A DNA stretch of 64,000 nt from assembly GCF_037042905.1 (NCBI RefSeq), contig NC_087251.1:36326501-36390500 (forward strand). Direction: 5' to 3'. Made by a program: the position numbers and the translations under genes. Of this stretch, positions 48,724 to 60,749 are shown one piece after another. Source of the stretch: Lytechinus pictus. Taxonomy: Eukaryota > Echinodermata > Echinoidea > Temnopleuroida > Toxopneustidae. Within the stretch, counting starts at the first letter, position 1. Each line of letters opens with the position of its first letter. The notes beneath the pieces were generated by a model, which ran no database searches, was not told where the DNA came from, and saw nothing but the letters and a program-made list of their open reading frames with translations.

Positions 48724-49462
48724 TACCCTTTTTACACACGCTAAAATTTCCTTAACCCCGTACTATAGGTGGGGCTAAATTGCCATTTAGCCCCACCTAT
48801 AGTACAGGGTTAAGCTTAGCCCACTTTCTTTTTACACAGCATTTTTGCAAAGTGGGCTAACCCCACCTTTATAGTACGGGATTATTTGGCCCTGCAAAAA
48901 AGCAGGGTTATCCCAGCAATTGCGGTGCTAAGAGCGATAGTACGGGGTTAAGATCGCTAGTGTAAAACGAAAGTGGGCTAAGCGCTCCCATTCATGCCCC
49001 GCAACAGAGCCGGCCCTGTTGTCCAATCAGAGGTAAGCATAATGAATATTCATGAACAGCGAACACGGCGATGAGAAAAAGCGCGCGCCATAAACACAAT
49101 TATTTTCTTCATTATGAAAGCAAAAAGAAACAACATATTAAACATAAGAAATATAAAATATGAACTTATTTTTTTAATTTTTTGGCTTCCCATAATTTTA
49201 GTACAGAGTTAGACCGTGGTCTAAGTTAAACATGATTTCAGAATACGGGCCAATGAATGACCCCTCAGTGCGCTCGTGAATATTCATGAGCTACCACTAG
49301 TCCGGGGTTAGCGAGTTTCGTGTGTGAAAAGCATGCATTCCTTATCCGGGGTTAGCAATAACAATTCGGCATGTGTGAAAAGGGGAAGAAATAGTACGGG
49401 GTTAAGGATAGTACGGGGTTAGCGATAGTCCGGGGTTAAGAAAATCCTGTGTAAAAAGGGTA
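48724..49462. mobile_element. 739-bp TTA-flanked element, TACCCTTTTTACACA ends
   Basis: The ends TACCCTTTTTACACA and TGTGTAAAAAGGGTA are perfect inverted repeats with TTA directly on both sides (48721-48723 and 49463-49465), a PIF/Harbinger signature. Subterminal copies of AGTACGGGGTTA recur on both strands, likely transposase-binding repeats. The left arm holds a hairpin of AACCCCGTACTATAGG and its complement. The centre has a CCAAT box (49023), ATGAATATTCAT palindromes and CG-rich words. No transposase is present. Confidence 0.88.
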
Positions 49463-49465
49463 TTA

Positions 49466-52090
49466 AATTCTTCCCTTTTTTTGTGAAAAACGTCCTCCCA
49501 TCTTGTCATTTTCACATAAGATCATTTAAGACATTGTGTCATTCATGCAGACCAGATGCACAAATTTGTGGAACAACAAATTGTAGTATTCTATATTTGA
49601 ATACTATTTCCTGTCAAAGTGCTTTATTTAGTAGAGCTTCAGCCCCAAAGAACACTCTCCACCCCCATTCTTCATTTTTCCAAAGGCTTATCTTTGTGGG
49701 AAGGGCTGTACAAGGAGGACAAATGGATTAAGAAGGGATTAGTCTTAAAGAATTTAAAGGTTTGAATTGGGATTTGGATTAAAAGTAGAGTTCATAAGGT
49801 GGTTGATGACACACTTAATTATGGATAAGGCTTGTATGGTCTGATGTTGCAATGATTCTTCATAAGATGGACATGATTATTCCTGTGGCTTTCTCTTCTT
49901 TGACTTAAAAGCCAAAGAGATTACAACAGGATAACATGACAATGTGTATAAGAGCATTAACACCTGAACCGCAGATTTCCTCTCCTGCGTGAATTGGTTG
50001 TACCCTTCAGTCACTTTGTATCAATTCCCTAGTGTCCAGTTCCTCAGATAGGAATTAAAGTCATTGCTCCGTAGGCTGTTGACCTCTTATATGTTGGCCC
50101 GGAGACAGCATGCTAGGTTGGGAGGGTTATATATGTACATCAAAGTCTTGCACTTCAGGAAGAGAAATAGGAGATCAAAAAAGTGTTAACAAAATATAAT
50201 GACAGGGTTCATCATTCTCATGATTTGTTGGATGGTTGACTTAAGAAAATGTATAATATTGTCATGGGATGATACTATAATTATTAACCTTTTAGCTGTT
50301 AAAACCAGCAACTTGTTTCATGCACACACATATATAATCAGCTGTTAATTAGAAAAAGAGATCTCTCGGAGTGAATTTCTTGCCCCCTTATGACTTAAAA
50401 AATAAAGCAAATGCTTTCAGCAAAATTCATTTTGTATTAAATAATAGATGAACATTTACTCTTTGACCCAGTATCTTGCCCGTGAAACAGAAGTAAACTT
50501 CCCACTTCTTCTAGGGAGAGGACTCAGATGAGAATGACATCTTAACTCTATGATTTCTGAAAGTTAGATGTAATTTACTTTTTTCAATTGAATATCATTA
50601 ACTGAGGACTTCATTGAATTTGCAGTTTATTATTTCACAAGCAGGGGGCTTGGGCTCCCCATTTTTTTTCAATAAAATGTGTACAAAAATGTGAAAATTA
50701 CCATCTGTTTGTGATTTTTGTATGGGCACCCCCCCCCCTTTGGCTTAGCCCCCATCCCCAATTTCAAACCGTCCCATGGCCCCTGTAACAAACATCTTTC
50801 TCATCACTGGAGGTTTACTGATGATTCTCATATTCATTTTATGATAAGCAACATTGGCATTTGATATAAACCTGGGGCTCTCAATAAAATCAGAGAAATA
50901 GATGAGAATCCCAGAGGGTTGAGTATTGGGATCAGTTTTGGACTCTCAGGGGCGAGTGGGGGTGACAGGGCAAGGCATTGCACCTGCCAGAGGTCACTGG
51001 CAATAACCTCATAAAAATGAATATTTTCTTTATTAAAGGTGTAACAATTGATTAACCCACCAGATTCAGAATGGGCCTGTGCTTACCTCTAATAATAGCA
51101 TGACTGCTTTGTGAATGTGGATTGGTGTTAATGTTATTTATTTTTTTATTAACACTTTTAATTTGTTTTAATTTAATGCCCAGTTCTAACAATTTATCAA
51201 TAAATCGCATTGGCTGTAGCAGGATTTTTTGTAGGTGCCAAGAACATGAATGCTAGATGATGGTGGCTTGGTTGAATGTTATTTTTAGGATGCTGTAATA
51301 TTTTGCTATTGGAATCGAGGAATGTGGTGTTGATGGATAATTTTTTATGTCGATTTTTGTGACCAGGAATGAATGAACAAATTTAAAACCAACATATATA
51401 TGTGGGTCACTGTTAAATTTATTTACAGAAGTTAATGTAATAACATGAATGATTTCTACGACCCTCTCACAAGCCGAGAGGGGTCATAACACTATGCAAA
51501 GCAAATAATTAAAAAAAGTCAGGTTTTGACAATTTTATGGGCATTTTGAATTTTGTGGCTATGCAATAAGAATAAAGAGAGGAGGAAGAGTGGAAGGGGG
51601 GGGGGGTGAAAGAGAGGGAGAAAGTAAAAGAGGGGGAGTGGAGGTGCACATGTGAAAAAAAAAGAGGATACAAAGAGATAAGATGGCAAGCAGACAGACA
51701 CACTACTTTCCTTATTTGAAGCAGGATTGAAGTTCACAAACTTGAGCAAGATTAGAAGCCCCACATGTCATTTAAGTGATCCAGTTTATCAATCCCAAGG
51801 TCTGTCATGCTGGGGTCTGGCTACCAGTCTAACCCAGCCCAGACCCAGGTCTCCCTTGAGCATTGTCCTGATGGGGTGAAGGTGATAAGGGGATTAGCTT
51901 ACAATGTCATTATAACACCTACCCTGGGGGCTGGAAAGTGATACCCAGAGGAACAACCTCCAGAGACCAGGAGGACCAAACATTGGTCCTGGATGATTGT
52001 TCCTCCATCATCATTGAAGGATCTTCTGGATATGGAGATGGCTGAAGGCACAACAGTGACTGAAGATGTAGATTACAAGTATCATTAGAT
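49466..52090 (+). other. Sequence without recognised genes
   Basis: AT-rich, with C-runs near 50730 and a purine-rich tract at 51573-51665 (GAAAGAGAGGGAGAAAG and similar). The open frame at 49483-49731 has no known motif. I see no exon-like TSP1 continuation. Confidence 0.5.
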
Positions 52091-52091
52091 T

Positions 52092-52535
52092 ACACAAACT
52101 GATTAACACCATTGTTTGATATCTAACCCTCTTGATGCCCCAGACATTCGTCTAGATGGAGGGCAAGTTTAATTTAATTTATCCATTGTCACTTATCATT
52201 TAAAAGGTAGTTTTGAGTCTCACCCCTCAGAAATTGAATTACACAAACTAAATGAAATGATTATGTGATATTTATCTTTTTGGTGCCCCAGTCTTTAGAT
52301 TGAGGGCAAGTTTGATTTTCTTTTAATAACCATTGTCACTTGTCATTTAAAGGGCATTTTTTAGTCTCATCTTTCAGAATTTTAGTTACACAAACCAATT
52401 AAAATCATTCCTTGATAACTACCCTCTTGCTTCCCCAGTCTATAATTGGAGGTCAAGTTTCATTTAAATAAAGTGCACTCAGTCACTTTTCATTTTATTT
52501 AAGGGTAGTTTTGAGTCTCATCCATCCATTGTTGG
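52092..52535 (+). repeat. ~148-bp tandem repeat, three diverged units
   Basis: Units begin ACACAAAC at 52092, 52241 and 52388 (periods 149 and 147). Each contains a GCCCCAG- or TCCCCAG-type word, G(G/A)GG(C/T)AAGTTT- or GAGGTCAAGTTT-type words, CATTTAAA-like words and TTTTGAGTCTCA or TTTTAGTCTCAT near the end. There are many differences between units, so the array is old. It is not coding. Confidence 0.85.
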
Positions 52536-52831
52536 GCGTTCCATTCATTTCTTCAATGTCTTTTGCCTGTGAAAGATCTGGTGGCGTTGCTTTAAAGAGC
52601 AATTGATTTTATTTTATTAGTAATTATTTGAAATATATGTTGGCATTGTATTCTTAAGAAACAATGAAGTGGAAAGATGATAAATCATGTTTGATATAGG
52701 ACTGCTTGAAGGATAATGTGTGAAGGTGTGATTTAAGTAGACAACTAACCTAGAAATAAAAGGCAACGGAATGTAAGGGCAGACCTTTACAAATTCCACC
52801 GGTGTGTTCAATTAGTGGTGAAGAAAGTTAT

Positions 52832-53211
52832 TACCCCTTTCATAAACCCAATTATGCGGCTAATAGCAGCATAATTTGGTCGTAAAATCGGAGGAGGACC
52901 AGAGTTATCCGCATTATTTTGATGCTGCTATTATCCGCATAATAGCGGCATCGGGACCAGATTTTGACTTTATGAACGCATTTCCAAATAATGCGGATAA
53001 TTGCCATGGTGCGGTCACAAGGTCACCCTTTTCCAACACAGCCGCATCGGAGGGGGCGTGTGCAGTTGTCATGACGATTATCCGCCTTTTTCAGGACGGG
53101 CGCCCGTAAAAATAGTGCGGATTATTTTCGGAGTTTGTGAACGCAATTTTTATTGAATTATCCGCATTACTCTTAGGCGGCTAATTGGAGGATGGGTTTA
53201 TGAAAGGGGTA
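52832..53211 (+). repeat. 400-bp TACCCCTTTCATAAACCC element, copy 2
   Basis: The same family as 39902 in the opposite orientation, with matching ends and the same GCGGATAAT theme. ATTA borders the element on both sides. It carries the second version of the 77-codon frame (52876-53109), which I do not consider a gene. Confidence 0.85.
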
Positions 53212-53416
53212 TTAGTTGGGTTACATATCGCCAATATAAGGTCTGTAGATATGTTCTAAGGGAGGGAAAGGAGGGGGCGGGTGTCCTTTACCCCAACTTT
53301 CAAATGTTTTATGTATGACATCATTCCTTAAAGCAAGGGCAACCCCCTACAAATTCCATTAATGGTAAAGACTAAAGAGAGTAAGAGAATTGGGGTTAAG
53401 CGTGGTTAGTGCCAAT

Positions 53417-53680
53417 AGGGCCGCCTGCACTAGCCCGAGTTTTCAAATTAGCGTGCTATTTTTGATAGGCCAAATTATCCCGATCTGAAGCAGGTGCAGA
53501 CACACTCAGGATTATTTATTCAAGGTCAGACCGTAATGCATCGATGCCTTGCTCGAGCAGGAATCGTTCTTCCATCGATGGTGGAGACGGGGTTTCTTGA
53601 ATCTCGAGATTAATCGCGAAGAGGGCCGATGGGCTAAAATCTCGAGATTGAGCAAACTCGGGCTGGTGCAGCACCGTCGA
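53417..53680. repeat. Short derivative of the 21221 element
   Basis: It opens AGGGCCGCCTGCACTAGCCC and ends GGGCTGGTGCAGCACCG, with internal AATCTCGAGATTAATCGCG and ATCTCGAGATTGAGC as in the long element. Most of the CpG-rich core is missing. It is an internally deleted relative. Confidence 0.85.
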
Positions 53681-53849
53681 TGTGTGCAGATAGGTTCAAA
53701 TGTATAGGGATAGGGTGTGGGGAGGGGGTTCTTTGCTTTAACTTTAAATCATTTTATATAGGTCCTATGACACCAATCCTTTAATCCTAGGGTATTATAG
53801 ATTGGATCCACCCTCCTGTTATCTACATGTATACCCTTATTTACCATTA

Positions 53850-54324
53850 GGTGGTTTCAAACCGCCTCGATCACAAGAATCCCCGTTAAATTACGAGAAC
53901 TTTTTAGGCTGAAAAATACCCATTAATTATTCCTGCATTCACACCGCCCTGAAACATACCCTTCAGGATAAGTTCCTGAAGTTACGAGCATGCGCAGTAT
54001 GGTCTGATAAGCAGCAAGGCGCGAAATTCAAAATCACTAGCCCAGCAGCAACCCATGCACGGCGCCGCACCCAAAGACACGCTGGGCTAAAAGTTCCCGT
54101 AATTTGCTTTCAGACCGCCAAAATACCCACGACCTTGGAAAAATCCCCGCGAAAGTTCTCGTAATTTCGCCAAGTACCTACTATTTATCGGGTATTTTCT
54201 TTCGGGGATATTACGCGTAGTTTGCTTTCACACCGCCAAAATACCTGGTATTTTCTGATCGGGGTAAATTTCCCGATCAGAGAATACCTGGAACTGGCGA
54301 ACTTCGAGGCGGTCTGAAACCACC
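53850..54324 (+). mobile_element. 475-bp TA-flanked element, copy 4
   Basis: Nearly identical to copy 3, 6.1 kb upstream, in the same orientation and flanked by TA. Flanking sequences differ from those of copy 3, so this looks like separate insertion, not a larger duplication. Confidence 0.9.
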
Positions 54325-57300
54325 TATTGTCACAAAAGAATTAGGTAAGATAGTTTTTGTTACCAATCATGGAATGCACTAATATATTTGTTATGTACAT
54401 TGAATTTTAAGAAATTAAAAAAATATTAATAACACAGTTTTTCTAGCATTAAAATCATAGCAACTATCTTTCGAAGCAAGACCGACAAACTAATGTATAT
54501 ATGAATGAAGTTTTCAATTTACGTTCAAGTTGCTAATATTTACCTTTGAGTCATCGGAGTATAAGAATCACCTTGGAACTGCAGGTGTATTCAAGAATGT
54601 TAATCCCATTGAGCAATTTATTGCTCTTTAGTTGATTAATATTGAACTGCTGGGAGTGGAAGTCAAGTTGAGTGGGATGGTATGTGGATAAGCTTGGAGT
54701 CAGGGGCTTATCAAGCAGAGCAAACTGTTGGAAATCAATTTAATGTTTGTTCTATGGACTATTCTGCCTATGGATATGTGGATGGAATAAATACCACTTC
54801 AAATCAAATGTCAAATAATTCTGCCTATATTGTACTAAGCTTGAAAATTTATATAGGCTAAGGTCATTTATGCGAGCCTAAAAAGAGATGAATGTGATTT
54901 TTCATTGAAAAAGTTATTCATTACGTTCTTTAAAAGTGGAGAAAAAAATTTGTTTATTTCCAATGGGATCTTACATTCAAGGGCATGTATAAAGGGGCCT
55001 TCTCTGTTATATTGTTCAATATTTCCATCTTAAATTACATTACAAGCCTTCTAAAATGCAAAATTAAATTTTCTTTAGTATTCTAAACTTCTAATTATGT
55101 GTTCTTTGATGACATACAAAACACTTGATAAGGCAACATAAGTTTTAACTTATACTTAACTGCAGCAAGACAATAAAGCTCGATGATCGCATGGTAAACA
55201 GTTGCAAACCACTTTGGTCAGCAGATTTTCTTCTAAAATTGGACTTTGCTTTGATTTTCATGATTTCTTATTGTCAATTCTGTAATTAAATTTGTTGGCC
55301 CTGATAATTCTATGAAATCAAATTTCATGAAATGTTACCAAACCACTCAGATTTTTAATCTGTTTAAATACCACTCCCACTCAAAAGCCAGGAGTGGCCA
55401 GGAAGGAGATTTGGCATAGATAAAACTTGGAAGTAATAGATATATTTGCTTCTTGGGACGATAACATGCGATCAGCAGACAAAGAATTGAATAAATATTT
55501 TGCTATTTGGCAGACGTCTCTATCTTTGTAAATATCACCAGGCCGATAAAACTACTGGTGGACTCTGTTAGATAAACAGAGAAGTTCTTTGTTAATTAGC
55601 TATAAAATTTTACGAAGTCTTATTTTTGTTGTGATACCTGACCCCTACTCATAGTAGTACTATATGAATGTAGGCCAAATGTGCACAGAGTGCTCCTTAG
55701 ACTAGAGATTTAGCTCAAAATAACTGATGCAACTTGTGACAAAACCGAACTAGTATAGGAAAAATTACCCCGTCCAGAAACAATTATTTTAAACAATTAT
55801 ATCCTATTTGAATCAACTCTTTTACTGCTCCCTCTTTAAATTCAGTGTTGGTTGTATTATGGCCAATATGGACAATTCTCTTGCATCTTTTAATGCTTTT
55901 CACATGGGAAAGAAGAGGAATGGAGGGGAGGGGCTTGTTGATTCTGTGTGATGTAGTTAGAGGTATCAGCCATCAGCAAAGAATCTTTGTTATTGCAGAC
56001 ACTTTCTGAAAAAAAAAACACACCTAAATCAACTTCAAATTACTAGTTTACCACACTGGATTCCTTATTTATTGATGTGAACACTTTCTGATCATGGAAA
56101 AAAAAGATGATACACAAAGGAAAATCATATTTCTATTCACCAAAAAGTTTGTCCAGAGTATCTGTACAGTTTTATCGCTTTCCACAGGAAGAAAATTTAT
56201 GTTGAGGAGATTTTATGACCCATCTGGTGAATGATAAATATTCACTTGTCAGGTAGCAGTCAAAGCTAGCTCAATAGCAAGTATTTTGGGAAAAATAATA
56301 TTTGTCCTGTAATCAAAAAAATTTACTGTGTATTTGGCCAGGAGAGGATAATATCTTGTTGAACTTTGGTCAATAGAGGACATCTTGACTGAAAAAAAAA
56401 GAAGAGAGCAATTTTAGGGATAGAAGGATTAGGGTAGGCCTTTATGAATAACAACTTCTCCAGTCAGTGGTCAGAAACTTTTAGTTTTTTTAACTAAAAT
56501 ATTTTGAAGGAAAATTTGATTAATGTAATCCCATGTGGAACCCTTCCATCTGGGAACAATATAGTGGTGATGGATTTAGAACGGAATATGGGAAAATTAT
56601 ACAGGACATCCAAATTTTCTGTAAAAGGATGTTGTGTTTCTTCGCAATCTACCTATTGGAACATGATATGTTTTACATTTTGTCGCTTTAATAATTTTGT
56701 GCTTATATTTAGAACTGAATAACAGATTTACAAAATAAGTCTCTTCAGTTTACATATAAAATCAATCAGTTCATCAAGAGTTCATTAAAATATCTTCCTG
56801 TCAAGAGCCAATGTCAAACATGGAATAAAACTGTGGTAATAAAATGTTTATCTTCATGAAAGCAGAAAACTTAAAGAAAATGTTAGGTATGGGACAAAAA
56901 ATAAGAAAAGTGTGGATGACTGTCTTAAGAGCCATACGAAATCTCTATAAATCTCAAATTGGCAATCCAGTTGATACATCATGAAAGATGGTAGGGACTA
57001 AGGGACAACTCTCCAATTTGTCATGTACTTGATTATCACCAATTTGTGGTTTTCTCCTCAGTGCCTTCTCCAACCACGAGGCAGTTATCAAAATAAAATG
57101 CAGACAACATATTATACATCTGTATTAATAAAAAAATATTTTTCAGAATTTAAACTTAGGAAAAAGAGAAATTATTATTTTTTTTTTTGGGGGGGGGGCG
57201 GAGGGGGTGTCTCAACTGTAGAGCGGATATAGCGGAATACTATTATTATTATGTGATAATGTACATCTAAGAAACATTACTTATTATTACAAATGTGCTA

Positions 57301-57717
57301 AACTTCACTGAATGTTTGCTAATGACTGCATGGAGTCATGAAGGCTGATCAAAGGAGACATTATGTGCGGTGAACCATGCACTCTCCTGCACTTTATTAT
57401 CATGGAGGAACATGTAAATATTTTCATGTCAATATATTAGTCTGCCATTCTTACTCATAATGGGATTACAGATTGTCAATACTCTAGTTGGAACTTTTGT
57501 GTAATGTTAACCCTAGTACAAGTGTGCCTATGTACAGTTATAAGACTGAGTGTGGAATTTAATGCACTAGTACATTCACTGGCATCCCTGCATTACAATA
57601 GTTGGTACATACACTTGAGTGATTTCAAATACAATGACCAAGGGAGTGTTCACACTGCGTGCTTGCCTGGCATAACTCCATATCATTACACAGATAAGCC
57701 CCAACATACTAAACCAG
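54325..57717 (+). other. Sequence without recognised genes
   Basis: AT-rich non-coding sequence with A-runs and one T-run/G-run block near 57180. The open frames at 56504 and 57023 lack known motifs, and a splice-like TCCTCAG at 57055-57061 leads to a stop without a clear donor. Confidence 0.5.
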
Positions 57718-57930
57718 GGAGGTGTTTCACAAAGATTTACGTATGACCTAGTATCGCATTTAAATACCAAGTTGTGTACGATATGAAAGGCTTGACTGCA
57801 TTGGTCAGATCGTGTCATGAGGACGCGCACTAATGCGTATCTATCAATAAGATCGCGCGTTGCATATCATGTACGCTTCGGCATTTAAGTGCGACTTAAG
57901 TCATACTTATATCTTTGAGAAACACCCCCC
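57718..57930. repeat. MITE, GGGAGGTGTTTCACAAAG ends
   Basis: The left arm GGGAGGTGTTTCACAAAGAT, then TACGTATGAC faces AAGTCATACTTATATC and TTTGAGAAACACCCCCC at the right. The centre is CG-rich (GATCGCGCG). It is related in style to 46091. Confidence 0.8.
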
Positions 57931-58075
57931 ATGTGTCATTACAGGATCAACAAATTGTAGCCTTTTCACCTCATGCCAGATATTCAAATTCCAAGTACAT
58001 GGATGGGACACCAATTAGATTCAATAAATTAAAGGAATTGCAAAGGAGAATTATCAATTATTAAGTGGAAGCATG

Positions 58076-58483
58076 CAGACCTGTCAACCAGTACGTTTTT
58101 GGTGTATTTAGTACGTTTTTGCAACCAAAATACGGCAGTACATTTTTTCTTTTAAAAATGTTTTTGTAAAAAAAAAGGAAGAAATTTATACAAAATCGTA
58201 ATTTATTGAGAAAAATCATCTCTATATGTCTCTATTTCATAAAACTTACTCAAATATGGTTATTAGATCAATGTAATTTCAGGTAACTTATCAATGTAAA
58301 ATATACACAATGTTTACATGTTGGTTTTTTTTCATCTGCAAGAGCAGTTTTAGCTTGCATGCAGCTTGAGCGCCACATGAGCGAGTGCGCCACGCATTTT
58401 ATTATGAAATACAGTTTTTTTTGGAAAAAACACTTTTTTTATCACAGAATACACTTTTTCATTCCCAGAGGTTGGCAGGTCTG
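58076..58483. repeat. ~0.4 kb element, CAGACCTGTCAACC ends
   Basis: The left end CAGACCTGTCAACC faces GGTTGGCAGGTCTG at the right, with one mismatch. Inside, T-runs and GTACGTTTTTG/GTACATTTTTT words recur. A SINE follows almost directly. Confidence 0.75.
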
Positions 58484-58485
58484 AT

Positions 58486-58745
58486 CATGGTGTAGTGGTT
58501 CTGACTCTTGTATGGTAATCAGATGGTTGTGTGTTTGAATCACATCACAGCCTAGCATCCTATTGGAAGGCACCGATCCCCGTTTTGCCAATTTCCACCC
58601 AGCGATGCAAGTGGGTACCCGGTAGGATGCGAAAGCACATATATGTAATATGCCTTGTGATTGAGCTTTGAAGCTCTTGTTGGTAAGCTTCCCCAGGGAG
58701 TAGAGAAAGTGCATACATTGTATGCAGGATTAGGTGACGGGTAAT
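58486..58745 (+). repeat. tRNA-derived SINE, type 3
   Basis: Box A TGGTGTAGTGGTTCTGACTC lies near 58488 and box B TTGTGTGTTTGAATCAC near 58525. A body follows with GTACCCGGTAGGATGCG and TGATTGAGCTTTGAAGCTC, ending near CATTGTATGCAGG. Two overlapping 90-codon minus-strand frames are shadows. Confidence 0.75.
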
Positions 58746-59494
58746 GATATGTTTGTAAATTACTTATGACATTTTCTTTGGCGACAATTGCTCTGGTGGA
58801 AAATCTACACATTAAGCTAAACATAAAACCTAAACCCCAATACTAAATAAACCCTGATCCTTATCTTTCCATTATTCTGAAACATAAATGTCATGTCACT
58901 GATAGGAAGCCCATTATCTCACTGTATCTTTTCATATCAAAAGGCCTCTATACATGTAGACATGCTCAGACTCTCTGATAATCATGATTATTTTATGATT
59001 TGTTTAATGTGAAGTTTGACACATATTTATTAATGGAAATGTATTTATTCTTGGGATTTTAAAGAATGAGAGACAAATTGGTACTTAACATTAACAGATA
59101 TTTTTATAATGCTGATGACTATCCAGGATACAGGTAATGAGACTTTCCAAGAAATGAAGTCTTCGGGACTTTCCCTTTTTGTCGAGTTTGATTGATATTC
59201 CTAATGAAAGTTCATTGTTATTCACTTTTTTTTGGTGGTGACTTGTATTAAAAGATATGATTGTGGAAACAGACAAATTTTAGATTTAGTGTACATTTTC
59301 CTGATGAAATATTTTAAAGAATGCAATCTTTTTCATTGTAATCGCCATTTAACCCATTAACAATTTTTTCTAATTTCTAGTTGGACTTTGTCCATTTCAT
59401 GATCCATGTGGTCTTTTGGACTGGTAATGAACCAAATTTTCGTTTGAAAAAAATAAAGAATAGTAAGTATATAGAGTGGAAGTAAGCCTAACAG

Positions 59495-59640
59495 GGTATA
59501 AGACTAAATGAGAATTAGACTAAGTAGGTAACATTAGACCAATTGGTAATTAGATGAAAATTATAGTAGACTGAATGGGTTGAGCGCATGTGGTATTAGA
59601 CAATCTAAGAAGTATGATCGAGTGAACCTAGATTTCCGCG
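59495..59640. repeat. Relic of the TTTGGTCTA fold-back family
   Basis: A run of words like AGACTAAATGAGAATTAGAC, CATTAGACCAATTGG and GTAGACTGAATGGG matches one arm of the element at 62797-63192. Confidence 0.6.
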
Positions 59641-60749
59641 AATACCAAGTGTGACCATGGAGCTATTATGGTGTGACCAAGGAAGCGGTTAGACCAATGC
59701 ACCTCCAAGTCCTCCAGTTACCTGTCTAAGCAGATTAACAAATCCATTTAAGCCAGGATTTAAGTGAATGGTAAGCAAACCAGTACAGAAGCACTAGATG
59801 AGATGAACTCTATTTATACCCAAGTGGTTTATTGATTGCGGAGTTACACATGGTGGGATATAATTGATTTTGCAGGAAGTTCTAATGGCAAAACATTGCA
59901 TTGGGTGAGAAGCTTAAATGTTGTATTGTCTTGATTGTTTAACTAATTAGAAACCCATCCTGCAAGTCTGTATAATCAATTGCTTTTGCAGCGCTCTTAC
60001 AATGTCAGTGATGTAATTTTGAAAGGCTGAAATTTTTGACATGGTCAAGCACCCCCACCCCCGCCCTAACGGAAAAAAGGGTGCCATATTTTGATTAATT
60101 AGTAAATCACTAATAGTTTGTGAGGTAATTTGATTTCAATTTGCCATTATCTTCTTTATGTTCAAGAAAATCTGATGCAAATTTTATAATTTTGTAGGGT
60201 TGGGGTCCCCTATTCCCCCCCCCCCCATGATGCCAGTCAATAACTTTTTCTTGCAGTATATGCTTGCATTTCTCAGTTTCTATCTTGTTCCATGTAAAAG
60301 GTGTAGAAGTAGTATACATGTTTTCCATGACACTCTACAGCCAAATCTAAATTTCGTGAAGATTATTTAGATCACTAATATACAGCAGTTATCAAATTAT
60401 AATTAGGGTAATACATGAAGGGTCTTGACATTGTGCTATTCAGGCTTTTATCTTTCATCCATTTGTTGTCCATTTTTGAAGAAATTTCCCTCATATGCTC
60501 AAAAGACATTTATCCTTCAATGTAAAAGAAAAATGCATGTATAATTTAGGGGATTGGGGTTCTTCAATTAATTTGATTATTAACAGAGAAGTTAAATCTA
60601 CGTATAATTGACCACTGTTACCCTTTAAATGTTTGTTTGGAGTTGAGGGACAAAGGCTGTTCTTCCCACAAGCCTTCTGTCCATGTGCATCAACCAACGG
60701 TATGTAATGGTATCTGACATCTATTGATAGATGTGTGGTAATGGTACCT

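Noticed and set aside
59396-59426. Possible exon after the acceptor TTTCTAATTTCTAG
   Set aside because: It has a donor-like GTAATG, but joined to the TSP1 exon in the required phase it meets a stop within seven codons.
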